Of a stretch of 64,000 nt of DNA, positions 1 through 8,304 are shown in pieces. The translations under genes were made by a program, and so were the position numbers. The notes beneath the pieces were generated by a model. The model saw only the letters and a list, made by a program, of their open reading frames with translations, had not been told where the DNA came from and made no database searches. Numbering within the stretch: position 1 is the first letter of the stretch; each line of letters opens with the position of its first letter. The stretch is from an uncultured Bacteroidales bacterium (GTDB lineage: Bacteria; Bacteroidota; Bacteroidia; Bacteroidales; P3), in assembly GCA_947167075.1 (NCBI GenBank), contig CAMVGR010000003.1, forward strand, positions 124,001 through 188,000, in the 5' to 3' direction.

Positions 1-902
1 TCTTCTGCCGATATAACGATGTGGTCGTTACTGATGCTGAGGCGTACTTGGCGTGTGGCTTCGCTAGCAAAGAGGCTGACACGGCGCAATGTGTTTAGGA
101 ACGACACGCGATCGAGTATCAACTTGTTCGGGTTGTCTTTAGGTATGGCTGCCTCGTAGTTGGGATAGCGTCCATCCACCAAGCGGCATACGATGAACAT
201 GTTGTCGAACGACAAGAAGAGGTTCGTATTGTTATATTCCAACTGTATCTCGGAATCTTCCTTATGAGCGGCTAGGATATTCTTGACAATGGTGATAGGC
301 TTTTTGGGCAGAATGAAGTTGGTACTCTCGTCGCTTTGTACGTCTTTGCGACGGTAGCGTACCAGTTTGTGTGCATCTGTTGCGACGAAGGTGATTCCGT
401 CGGGTGTCATCTCACAGAAGATGCCGCTCATCTGTTGGTGCATTTCGTCGTTGCTGGTGGCAAAAACGGTCTTGTTGATGGCCTCCACCAAGGCATTGCT
501 GCCGATGGTGACTTTGTTTACGCTCTCTTTGACGGGCATCGAGGGGTAGGTGGCTGCATCCATTCCGACCAGTTTGTACTGGCCTTCTCCGCTTGTGATT
601 TCGACAGAGAATGTGGTAGTATCAATATTAAACGTCAGTGGTACATCGTCAAAAGTCTTCAATACGTCGAGCAGCATCTTGCTGGGGATGGCTACTGCCT
701 CGGGCTGGTCTATTCGCGGGGTCTGCACCTCTATCTGTGCTACTAGGGTGGTGCTAAGGTCTGTGGTCTTCACTGTCAGTTTGTTTTCTTCCAACAGGAA
801 GTGGAAACAGCCGATTATCGGCATGGTGTTGTTGCTTGCAATTACACCGCTAAGCGATTGCAACTGCTTGAGAAACTGTTGACTATTAACTATAAAATTC
901 AT
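1..902 (-). CDS. dnaN: DNA polymerase III beta subunit (sliding clamp), 3' end cut by window edge
   Basis: The reverse strand reads an uninterrupted frame starting MNFIVNSQQFLKQLQS and running off the left edge, so about 300 of the family's usual 370 or so residues are visible. It has clamp features: the N-terminal FLKQLQSLSGVIASNN region, the GMDAATYPSMP segment and the FVATDAHKLVRYRR strand of the middle domain. The protein forms the dimeric ring that tethers polymerase to DNA. The start at 902 is supported by a promoter -7 box at 937-944, about 35 bases upstream. The true C-terminus is outside the window. Confidence 0.96.
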   Translation of the reverse strand, partial: MNFIVNSQQFLKQLQSLSGVIASNNTMPIIGCFHFLLEENKLTVKTTDLSTTLVAQIEVQTPRIDQPEAVAIPSKMLLDVLKTFDDVPLTFNIDTTTFSVEITSGEGQYKLVGMDAATYPSMPVKESVNKVTIGSNALVEAINKTVFATSNDEMHQQMSGIFCEMTPDGITFVATDAHKLVRYRRKDVQSDESTNFILPKKPITIVKNILAAHKEDSEIQLEYNNTNLFLSFDNMFIVCRLVDGRYPNYEAAIPKDNPNKLILDRVSFLNTLRRVSLFASEATRQVRLSISNDHIVISAE

Positions 903-936
903 ATTGGTGTGTTTTTATTTCTTGATAAATCGGATG

Positions 937-944
937 CAAAATTA
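937..944 (-). promoter_or_regulatory. Promoter -7 box of dnaN
   Basis: Reverse strand TAATTTTG fits the Bacteroidota -7 consensus TAnnTTTG. It would start transcription roughly 25-30 bases before the dnaN ATG. No convincing -33 TTTG was found at the expected spacing. Confidence 0.55.
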
Positions 945-993
945 CAAATAATTATTCACATAATATGGTATGAAATAGTTTTTTTTTCACACT

Positions 994-1365
994 TTAATCA
1001 ACAGACAGTTCTACAAACACACCTTCGGGGAGTTTCTCGTCCCATATCATGGTGCAGTTGGCTCTCGAATACTTCTCGTCCCAATAGAAGGTTCCATGGA
1101 TGTGGTCATTGACCATCAGCCTTTCGTCGGGCTCGTATAGCACTACCAGATTGGACATTTTCTGCCCATCGTCCGACGTAATGGTGCCACCTACTCCTTC
1201 AGGATATATCAATTGTACGACGTAGCCCATATTCTGTTCATATACAATCGATGTGCAGTTGCGACCTCCCACCACGATTCCTTCGAATGCAATCTCTTCA
1301 TGGTGTATGCACGATGTGCTGATCAGTGCCGTCAGCAAAACCAGTAGGTACAGTTTTCTTCTCAT
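994..1365 (-). CDS. Small lipoprotein of unknown function
   Basis: This 123-residue protein has a basic start, a hydrophobic stretch and a lipobox ending ISTSC, so it should be lipidated at Cys19 and anchored in an envelope membrane. The mature part is short, rich in beta-strand-like segments (EGIVVGGRNCTSIVY, GTFYWDEKYS) and contains two further cysteines. I do not recognise the family. It starts 4 bases after the dapD stop and is probably the last gene of the cluster that begins at 4045. No function can be given. Confidence 0.8.
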   Translation of the reverse strand: MRRKLYLLVLLTALISTSCIHHEEIAFEGIVVGGRNCTSIVYEQNMGYVVQLIYPEGVGGTITSDDGQKMSNLVVLYEPDERLMVNDHIHGTFYWDEKYSRANCTMIWDEKLPEGVFVELSVD

Positions 1366-1369
1366 AAGG

Positions 1370-2164
1370 CTAAAATAATCTAAGTGCTTCGTTCAACGAT
1401 GTCTTCTTGTCGGTGCTCTCTTTTCGCTGACCAATTATGAGTGCACAGGGTACATTGTAGGTACCTGCAGCAAACGATTTGGGCAGTGTGCCTGGAATGA
1501 CCACGCTTCGAGCAGGTACACGTCCAATGTATGTTTTGGGCTCCGGCCCGGTTACATCCACTATCTTGGTGCTGGCTGTGAGTACGGTGCCGGCCCCTAG
1601 TACGGCATCGTGTTCGACATGGACGCCTTCCACCACGATGCACCGGCTACCTATGAAACAGTGATCTTCGATGATTACTGGCGAGGCCTGGACGGGCTCG
1701 AGCACTCCTCCTAGGCCTACTCCGCCGCTGAGGTGCACATCTTTGCCCACTTGTGCACAGCTACCCACCGTAGCCCATGTGTCCACCATCGTCCCACTAT
1801 CCACATAGGCCCCGATGTTCACATAGCTTGGCATCATTACACTGCCGGGTGCTAGGTAGCTACCATATCTGGCCACTGCTGGTGGCACCACTCTCACCCC
1901 TCTTTCGGCCAAGCCATGCTTGAGTGGAATCTTGTCGTAGTATTCCATCGGGCCTGCCTCGAGGGTCTGCATCCCGCATAGCGGAAAGTAGAGCAATACA
2001 GCCTTTTTGACCCATTCGTTGACCACCCAGCCGTTTTCGCCTGGTTGTGCTACCCTGAGCTGGCCATTGTCGAGTTGGGCTATGGTTTCGCGCACAGCCT
2101 CTTGAACGGTTTTGTCCGCGAGCAGTTCACGATTCTCCCATGCTTTTTCTATCCATTCTTTCAT
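1370..2164 (-). CDS. dapD: 2,3,4,5-tetrahydropyridine-2,6-dicarboxylate N-succinyltransferase
   Basis: DapD transfers succinyl from succinyl-CoA to tetrahydrodipicolinate in the succinylase branch of the diaminopimelate/lysine pathway, supplying meso-DAP for peptidoglycan and lysine. The 264-residue length is close to the family norm. The middle is a left-handed beta-helix with hexapeptide periodicity (VNIGAYVDSGTMVDTWATVG, HLSGGVGLGG, CFIGSRCIVVEGVHVEHDAVLGAG), followed by the IGRVPARSVVIPGT segment. It lies between the T9SS cargo gene (18 bases upstream) and a small lipoprotein. No other dap gene is in the window. Confidence 0.96.
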   Translation of the reverse strand: MKEWIEKAWENRELLADKTVQEAVRETIAQLDNGQLRVAQPGENGWVVNEWVKKAVLLYFPLCGMQTLEAGPMEYYDKIPLKHGLAERGVRVVPPAVARYGSYLAPGSVMMPSYVNIGAYVDSGTMVDTWATVGSCAQVGKDVHLSGGVGLGGVLEPVQASPVIIEDHCFIGSRCIVVEGVHVEHDAVLGAGTVLTASTKIVDVTGPEPKTYIGRVPARSVVIPGTLPKSFAAGTYNVPCALIIGQRKESTDKKTSLNEALRLF

Positions 2165-2182
2165 GTCTATGTATTGTTTGTT

Positions 2183-4045
2183 TCATCTAATTAAGGTGAC
2201 GCTTCCACGACCGATTTTCTTTTCGTCGGGGCGCACTAGGGTTCGGTATTCTATCATGTAAACGTATGTTCCCTGTGGACATGGCGACCCATCCATCGAG
2301 GTTCCATCCCATGCTTCGTCGATGTCTGTTAGGTGAGCCACCAACTGCCCTGTACGATTGTATAGCCACACCTCCTGCTCCTTTACACCGTACACGATTG
2401 GACGCCACCTATTGTTCGATTCTTGGTTGGGGGTGAATACGTTAGGAATGCTGGCGAGTGTGCGGTCGAGGTGTATTGTCACGGTGTCGGTGTCGGCACA
2501 GTTGTGCTTGCTGATGGCGGTGAGTATCACCTGCAGCGAGTCTTCCTCGATGGGATATGTCATGGCAATGCTGCTGGCATCGCTGGTGGCAGAGCCGATG
2601 GTCCATCGTCTGGCTACATGGTGTTGGCTCTCGTCGTAGAGTCGCAGATTGGGATTCTCTATATCCACCACGGGTGGGATGGCTCTGATGCGGGCTTTCA
2701 ACTCTTGGTCCGTCACAGTGAGGTGCAGGGTCAGTACCGAGTCGCATCCGTCTTGTGTGGTGTAGCGGTGTGCATAGTTGCCTTGTTCGCTGTATTGTTG
2801 GCCGTCGAAGAGGGTGTGTCTGTTTATGCAGATGCTGTCGTAGAAGTGCATGTCGTACTTGGGATACTCGGTCAGGAATAGATGGACGATACTGTCGCAT
2901 ACGTCGGGCATCGGAATGGACACAGTGTGTTCGCCACCTCCATATACGGTCTGCCCCTCGATGATGTATGGGTCGTCGCCACACACTTTGCCTTCGGCCC
3001 AACCTTCTGGTATATGGTGGTAGCTGATGCTGGCCGCACTGTCGATGGTGTCGCCACAGGTGGTGACCATGCGGAAGATGTATGTGATGGTGGTGTCGTG
3101 TGCCAACGAGTCGGGTGCATGTATCAGAAAAGAACTGTCGCTCATTTGTTTGGTGTCCCCACCTAGCACGGCATAGCTTTTGGGCATGCAATCTAGCGGG
3201 GGTAAGAGCGAAGCATCCAACGACAATTCCCATTCGAAAATATAGCCATTGTCCATCGAGTAGCCATCGATTACAGTCACTTTCCATTCCCCGTTCAGCG
3301 GACAGCCCACCAGCGAATTGAAGTGTTCGTCTGGATGGTAGTAGTTGCTCTTGTTCTGCACATCCGACGAATCCACTATTCCCTTGTGCTGGTGCTCTTT
3401 GCGGTAGATGATTCCATCGCCCGACGAATAGGTGATGCCTGTGGTCTGGCAGTTGCTCCAGCAATAGTTCCAGCCCTTTCCAGGTGCGTTCAGCGGTGAG
3501 GTGACATCGCATGGCCAGTACTCGTCTTCGTAGTCGTTGGCTTTGCCTAAAAAAGTGGTCACTGGCATGTTGTTCCCAGCCAGCCAGCTACGCGAAGCAT
3601 AGGGGATGTTCTTTTTGCATTCCGATTCGCCTGTCCCGGCAAAGCGCATCAGGTCGGCCTTTTTTCCGTTGGGGCATTCTATCTTGATATACACGTCGCC
3701 GATGTAGCTGTGCTCCATATTGATGCGCAGATACACAATGTCGTTGGCGGATCGAATCGTATCGCCCGCTTTGAAAGAGGCGAATTTCACCGGCGATTCG
3801 TAGGCGCACTTCCCGTCGCAGGGCACTCCATCGGGCAAGAAAATGGTCTCGCTGTGCCCCAACGTACTCTCCTGCAGCACTATCATCACCTCGTTGGAGG
3901 GGGCGGTACCGAAGTGTACTTCAAAATCCTCGCCCTCGCAAAGCACAGGAGGAATGGTGATACTGCTAATATATTGTGCCACAATCGGCCCCGATACAAA
4001 GGCAGACATCAAAACTAGGCATACTATGACGAAACATTTTCTCAC
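2183..4045 (-). CDS. Secreted protein with proprotein-convertase P-like domain and type-B T9SS sorting domain
   Basis: The 620-residue product begins with a signal peptide (hydrophobic core, cleavage likely after VAQ). A P-domain-like beta-sandwich follows at about residues 85-285 (LRINMEHSYIGDVYIKIECPNGK ... NGEWKVTVIDGYSMDNGYIFEWELSL), although no subtilisin-type protease domain precedes it. Repetitive segments of the kind CDSIVHLFLTEYP and CDSVLTLHLTVTD come next. The last ~88 residues (IPNVFTPNQ ... VWLYNRTGQLV ... GTYVYMIEYR) match the CHU_C/gliding-motility type-B C-terminal signal. It is therefore likely exported by the type IX system, whose PorW component is at 33503-36241. Its ligand is unknown. 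Confidence 0.85.
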   Translation of the reverse strand: MRKCFVIVCLVLMSAFVSGPIVAQYISSITIPPVLCEGEDFEVHFGTAPSNEVMIVLQESTLGHSETIFLPDGVPCDGKCAYESPVKFASFKAGDTIRSANDIVYLRINMEHSYIGDVYIKIECPNGKKADLMRFAGTGESECKKNIPYASRSWLAGNNMPVTTFLGKANDYEDEYWPCDVTSPLNAPGKGWNYCWSNCQTTGITYSSGDGIIYRKEHQHKGIVDSSDVQNKSNYYHPDEHFNSLVGCPLNGEWKVTVIDGYSMDNGYIFEWELSLDASLLPPLDCMPKSYAVLGGDTKQMSDSSFLIHAPDSLAHDTTITYIFRMVTTCGDTIDSAASISYHHIPEGWAEGKVCGDDPYIIEGQTVYGGGEHTVSIPMPDVCDSIVHLFLTEYPKYDMHFYDSICINRHTLFDGQQYSEQGNYAHRYTTQDGCDSVLTLHLTVTDQELKARIRAIPPVVDIENPNLRLYDESQHHVARRWTIGSATSDASSIAMTYPIEEDSLQVILTAISKHNCADTDTVTIHLDRTLASIPNVFTPNQESNNRWRPIVYGVKEQEVWLYNRTGQLVAHLTDIDEAWDGTSMDGSPCPQGTYVYMIEYRTLVRPDEKKIGRGSVTLIR

Positions 4046-4219
4046 AAAGAATATAACTCGAAATCGGCGTTTTTATTTTTGTTAGACTCCTAAAAATATC
4101 ACAATCATATCTGGTTCTCTTTTGTCCCGATACTTTATGATGACAGGCAAGGGTGGCCTCTCCACAGACATCAGAACCGACCTCCGAAGCAGACGGGGGG
4201 ATACAACTCCATGATTTCA

Positions 4220-4304
4220 CCGTATCCTCACCGTGATTATGCGAGGATGGTACGGTGCATGTACGGTGCATGTACGGTTCATGTACGGATGAAGTACGGT
4301 TCAG
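4220..4304 (-). repeat. 11-bp tandem array plus stem-loop, copy 1
   Basis: On the plus strand five 11-base units run from 4250 to 4304 (GTACGGTGCAT twice, then GTACGGTTCAT, GTACGGATGAA, GTACGGTTCAG). The adjoining 4220-4255 contains an inverted repeat: ATCCTC pairs with GAGGAT, enclosed by CCGT and ACGG. Read in the family's standard orientation (units as CGTACATGCAC, hairpin last), this copy points to the minus strand. It lies between the divergent T9SS cargo gene and ftcD, about 110 bases from the ftcD start. Confidence 0.85.
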
Positions 4305-4358
4305 ATAAGGATTTTTAACATACTGTGGATAGCTATTATTAAAATAATCACAATAATG

Positions 4359-4388
4359 TTTGCACAACAATTTTTTTTTGTATATTTG
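4359..4388 (+). promoter_or_regulatory. Promoter of ftcD
   Basis: TTTG at 4359-4362 and TATATTTG at 4381-4388 are separated by 18 bases, close to the Bacteroidota TTTG-N19-21-TAnnTTTG pattern. The 13 bases TTGTATATTTGCA around the -7 box recur identically before argS and before the DHH gene at 63804. The implied leader is about 20 bases. Confidence 0.7.
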
Positions 4389-4411
4389 CAGTGTTTAAAA
4401 TACATACTAAA

Positions 4412-6109
4412 ATGAAGCAACTTATTGAATGTGTGCCCAATATTAGTGAGGGCCGCAACATGGATATCATCAATCAGGTCACAGCTGAGATCGAAAAGGT
4501 AGAAGGAGTGAAACTGCTCGATGTCGATCCCGGTCAGACCACCAACCGTACCGTTATCACCTTTGTCGGCGAGCCGGAACCCGTATTGGAAGCCGCCTAC
4601 CAAGTGGTGCGTAAAGCAGCCGAGCTCATCGACATGAGCCAGCATCACGGTGCCCACCCCCGTCAGGGTGCCACCGACGTGTGTCCGCTCATTCCGGTGA
4701 GCAATATCTCAATGGAAGAAGTGGTGGAGTATGCCCACAAGCTCGGTAAGCGTCTGGGCGACGAACTTCAGATTCCCATCTATTGCTACGAGAATGCAGC
4801 CTTTATTCCCGAACGCCGCAATTTGGCCTACTGTCGCACTGGCGAGTATGAGAGCCTCAGCAGCCGTCTGGGTACCGAGCAATGGAAGCCCGATTTCGGT
4901 CCTAATGCTTGGAACGACCATACCGCCCACACCGGTGCCACACAGGTGGGTGCACGCGACTTCCTAGTGGCTATCAACTACAATCTGAACACCACCAGCA
5001 CCCGTCGTGCCAATGCTATCGCCTTCGATGTCCGCGAGAAAGGACGTCCCAAACGCGAAGGTGGCAAACCCAGCGGCAAGCCCATCAAGGACGAAAATGG
5101 CAAGACCATCATGATCCCTGGCACACTGAAAGGCACCAAAGCCATCGGTTGGTATATCGAGGACTACGGCATTGCCCAGGTGAGCATGAATATCACCAGT
5201 ATCAAAGTAGCCCCCGTGCATCTCTGCTTCGACGAAGTGTGCCGTTGCGCCGCCAACCGAGGCCTGCGTGTAACGGGATGTGAAATAGTCGGACTTATAC
5301 CCAAGAGCGTGCTGATCGATGCCGGCAAATACTATTTGGCCAAACAGCAACGCAGCCTGGGAGTGAGCGAGGATGAGATTATGAAGGTGGCCATCAAGAG
5401 CATGGGTCTAGACGACCTTAAGCCCTTCGACCCCAAGGAGAAAGTGATAGAATACCTCATCGAGGACCACTCGAAGAAGAAGCTCGTCGACCTCACATGC
5501 CGCGGCTTCTGCGACGAGACGGCCAGCGAGAGCCCCGCTCCTGGTGGTGGTAGCGTGAGTGCATATATGGGTGCTTTGGCAGCCAGCCTTGGCACCATGG
5601 TGGCCAACCTCACTGGAGGCAAGGCAGCATACGACGACGAATGGGAGAAGTTCAGCGACGTGGCCGTCAAGGGTCAAGCCCTTAAGGAAGAGTTGCTGCA
5701 CCTTGTCGACGAAGACACAGAAGCCTTCAATCGCATCATGAATGCCTTTGGTCTGCCCAAGAAGACCGACGAGGAGAAAGCCGCACGCTCTGCCGCTATC
5801 CAGGAGGCTACCCGCTATGCCACCGAGGTGCCTTTCCGCACCATGCAAAAGAGCCTGGAGGCCTTCGAGGTGTGCCGTGCCATGGTAGAGTGGGGCAACC
5901 CCAACAGTGTCACCGATGGTGGCGTGGGAAGTCTCGCAGCCCGCAGTGCCGTTATGGGTGCCCACCTCAATGTGAAGATTAATGCATCCTCGCTCAAGGA
6001 CGAGGTATTCAAGGCAGACATCCTGGCACGTGCCCAAGCTATCGAGGACGAGGCACTGAAGCAGGAGGCCGAAATCTTGAAGATAGTAAACGAGAAAATT
6101 GGATTGTAA
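4412..6109 (+). CDS. ftcD: Bifunctional glutamate formimidoyltransferase / formimidotetrahydrofolate cyclodeaminase
   Basis: The 565-residue protein joins two enzymes of histidine degradation. The formiminotransferase part (about residues 1-325; start MKQLIECVPNISEGRN, then GAHPRQGATDVCPLIP and RNGARDF-like VGARDFLVAINYNL) moves formimino from formiminoglutamate to tetrahydrofolate. The cyclodeaminase part (about 340-565; ASESPAPGGGSVSAYMGALAASLGTMVANLT) releases ammonia to give methenyl-THF. ATG at 4412 is preferred over an upstream GTG at 4391 because the family begins MxQLIECVPNFSEG and because the -7 box lies at 4381-4388. No hut genes are nearby. Confidence 0.95.
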   Translation: MKQLIECVPNISEGRNMDIINQVTAEIEKVEGVKLLDVDPGQTTNRTVITFVGEPEPVLEAAYQVVRKAAELIDMSQHHGAHPRQGATDVCPLIPVSNISMEEVVEYAHKLGKRLGDELQIPIYCYENAAFIPERRNLAYCRTGEYESLSSRLGTEQWKPDFGPNAWNDHTAHTGATQVGARDFLVAINYNLNTTSTRRANAIAFDVREKGRPKREGGKPSGKPIKDENGKTIMIPGTLKGTKAIGWYIEDYGIAQVSMNITSIKVAPVHLCFDEVCRCAANRGLRVTGCEIVGLIPKSVLIDAGKYYLAKQQRSLGVSEDEIMKVAIKSMGLDDLKPFDPKEKVIEYLIEDHSKKKLVDLTCRGFCDETASESPAPGGGSVSAYMGALAASLGTMVANLTGGKAAYDDEWEKFSDVAVKGQALKEELLHLVDEDTEAFNRIMNAFGLPKKTDEEKAARSAAIQEATRYATEVPFRTMQKSLEAFEVCRAMVEWGNPNSVTDGGVGSLAARSAVMGAHLNVKINASSLKDEVFKADILARAQAIEDEALKQEAEILKIVNEKIGL

Positions 6110-6147
6110 ACAATACAGACTAATCCTTTTTTAAAGATAACACAACG

Positions 6148-6270
6148 ATGAAGAAGAAAGCATTAGCACTATTGGCCGTGGTGGTAATCGCACTGGTGGC
6201 ATCCAGCTGCACCCATCACACCTGCCCCGCCTATCGCGGTAGCACTGCCATGGCAGAGGTGGTGGAATAA
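6148..6270 (+). CDS. 40-residue lipoprotein with a CPAY motif
   Basis: A short frame starts at ATG 6148, 38 bases after ftcD, and ends with TAA at 6270. It encodes a lysine-rich start, a hydrophobic core and a lipobox ending VASSC, then only 19 residues after the lipidated cysteine (Cys21), including CPAYRG. The signal-peptide architecture and in-frame lipobox argue that it is a real gene. I recall similar CPAY-containing mini-lipoproteins in other Bacteroidota, but no role is known to me. It probably shares the ftcD transcript. Confidence 0.65.
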   Translation: MKKKALALLAVVVIALVASSCTHHTCPAYRGSTAMAEVVE

Positions 6271-6476
6271 ACCACTGCTTTGTGCCCAATAACCAAACGA
6301 CCTGCAGAGGGACACTCACGGTGCTCTTCTGTTGGTTGTTTGTTTCATATAGATACATTTCTATCCTTTGGAAGGCTGGGGTTTAGAGACCGTAGAATTA
6401 TTCTTCACCTAGCTATGCGTCTACTGTTGCCGCATGAGATACAACACACGGATGGTTGAGGGGTGGGGATGACCGT

Positions 6477-7089
6477 TCAGAAAGAGCAGTCGTCGCAGAG
6501 CCTTACATGGGAGCTACCGCCGACAGAACCTTGGTTTCCACCGCCATATACATTTCCATGGACAACGGTGTTGTCTTTGATGATGACAGAGGTGTCGGAG
6601 TAGACATCGCTTTCCTCTCCGCCTCCGTACACATTGCCAAAGTCGGTGCCATCACCTTCAGTGCCGACGACGCTGTTACCCTCAATAGTGAGATGGACTG
6701 TGCCGCTGACAGATCCCAGTGTGGACATATGTTTCGAGGTGCACAGCCTGAGAATTCCCTATAACCCCGTTGCGAACCACATACTTCCCTGAGGCGTAGT
6801 GTATAATGTAGTATGTACTCCCGTCGCCCGTGCTACGCACCTCCCAGATGCCGTCCTCGTTGTTGCCGCCCTCTGTTGTCTTCAGAAACGGCTTACTTGC
6901 ATCACTATTGTATATATTGCCCGACGGGGTGAGATAGTGAGACGAATTGTTATTGTTCTGAATGTAGTAGAAGCCTTCAGATACTTGAGCAAAGACGGTA
7001 TTGGGGAGTATAAACAGGAAAAAAGGAATTAGTAAATAACAATACCACTGTGCTGAAGATTTACGTTTAAATTCATGTTTTACAGTCAT
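6477..7089 (-). pseudogene. Remnant of a large surface protein with GNVYGGG repeats
   Basis: Reading from 7089, the frame encodes a signal peptide (ending VFAQ) and a domain resembling a ricin-type beta-trefoil (GFYYIQNNNNSSHYLTPSG, GKYVVRNGVIG), then goes out of frame and stops at 6682. A second frame, 6728-6477, continues with material typical of very long Bacteroidota surface proteins (GTVHLTIEGNSVVG, GNVYGGGEESDVYS, GNVYGGGNQGSVGG) and then stops. The frames differ, so the gene appears to have lost most of its middle and 3' end by an out-of-frame deletion near 6715-6740 and a later truncation. It is very unlikely to be functional as one protein. Confidence 0.7.
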
Positions 7090-7183
7090 TATGGAGATTG
7101 AGATGTGAGTTTGTCGCCGTGATGTTAGTTAAAATATTAATAATTTCATTAGGTAATTGAATAGAATTAGGTGCTGAACGATG

Positions 7184-8296
7184 TCAGCCTTCAGCACCGA
7201 ATTCCATCAAGTAGGCCTTGATAAACTCATCAATGTGGCCGTCCATGACACCAGCCACGTCGGAGGTTTGGTAGCCAGTGCGGTGGTCTTTCACACGACG
7301 GTCGTCCATCACATAGGAGCGGATCTGTGATCCCCATTCGATCTTTTTCTGGCTAGCCTTGATCTTATCCTTTTCCTCCATACGGTGCTTCAACTCGCGG
7401 TCGTAAAGTTGCGAGCGGAGCAGACGCATGGCGTTCTCTTTGTTTTTGGGTTGGTCACGGGTCTCGGTGTTTTCAATGAGGATTTCTTCCTCGACACCGG
7501 TGTAGGGGTCTTTGTACTGGTAGCGGAGACGAACGCCTGACTCTACCTTGTTGACATTCTGTCCACCGGCACCACCGGAACGGAAGGTATCCCAGCTGAG
7601 GCGACTCATGTCGACGACGACCTCGATGGAATCGTCGACTAGTGGAGTGACGCTGACAGAGGTGAAGGAAGTCATGCGTTTGCCCTGGGCATTGAAGGGA
7701 CTGACGCGGACGAGGCGGTGTACGCCAGTCTCGCTTTTAAGGTAGCCGTAGGCGAAGTCGCCCTCGATCTGTAGGGTGCAGCTCTTGATGCCAGCCCCGT
7801 CGCCATCGAGCGAGTTGGAGATGACCACCTTGTAGCCGTGGGTCTCGGCATAGCGGATATACATGCGCATGAGCATCTCGGCCCAGTCCTGGGCCTCGAC
7901 ACCGCCGGCTCCGGCGTTGATGGAGAGCACGGCATCGAGCCGGTCGCTATCGTTGCGGAGCATATTCTTAAATTCGAGTTCCTCCACCTTCTTTTGCGTG
8001 AGGGCAATCTGTGCCAAAAGCTCTTCCTCGGAGGCATCGCCTGCCTCGAAGAACTCGCCCATCACCTCCATGTCACCACAGGCTTGGTCCACTTCTTTGA
8101 AAGCATTCACCCAACTCTTTTGCGAGTTGATGCCTTTCACCACCCGTTGAGCCTCTTTGGGGTCGTTCCAGAAGTCGGGGGCCTCGGTCTTTTTCTCCTC
8201 GTTGGTTATCCATGCTTGTTTGGCTTCTATTTCTAGAAACCGATGCAGAGCATCTTTGCGTGATATTAGGTCTTTTATCTGTTCTTGATTTGTCAT
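7184..8296 (-). CDS. prfB: Peptide chain release factor 2
   Basis: RF2 recognises UGA and UAA and triggers hydrolysis of peptidyl-tRNA. The 370-residue frame has the stop-codon tripeptide SPF at 199-201 and the catalytic GGQ at 244-246 (SGGAGGQNVNK). The start ATG at 8296 follows the ZIP gene stop by 8 bases; the frame can be extended to 8362 but that part lies inside the ZIP gene. Many prfB genes carry an in-frame UGA near codon 25 that needs a +1 shift. Here the matching codons (21-22) are CTA GAA, so the gene is read straight through. Confidence 0.95.
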   Translation of the reverse strand: MTNQEQIKDLISRKDALHRFLEIEAKQAWITNEEKKTEAPDFWNDPKEAQRVVKGINSQKSWVNAFKEVDQACGDMEVMGEFFEAGDASEEELLAQIALTQKKVEELEFKNMLRNDSDRLDAVLSINAGAGGVEAQDWAEMLMRMYIRYAETHGYKVVISNSLDGDGAGIKSCTLQIEGDFAYGYLKSETGVHRLVRVSPFNAQGKRMTSFTSVSVTPLVDDSIEVVVDMSRLSWDTFRSGGAGGQNVNKVESGVRLRYQYKDPYTGVEEEILIENTETRDQPKNKENAMRLLRSQLYDRELKHRMEEKDKIKASQKKIEWGSQIRSYVMDDRRVKDHRTGYQTSDVAGVMDGHIDEFIKAYLMEFGAEG

Positions 8297-8304
8297 AAGT
8301 GTTT

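Noticed and set aside
2442..3512. 356-residue alternative frame in the T9SS cargo gene
   Set aside because: Rich in Arg, His and Gln, with no family match; the cargo frame has a signal peptide and sorting domain.
4250..4304. Arrays taken for a CRISPR
   Set aside because: Units are 11 bases with no spacers and no cas genes nearby.
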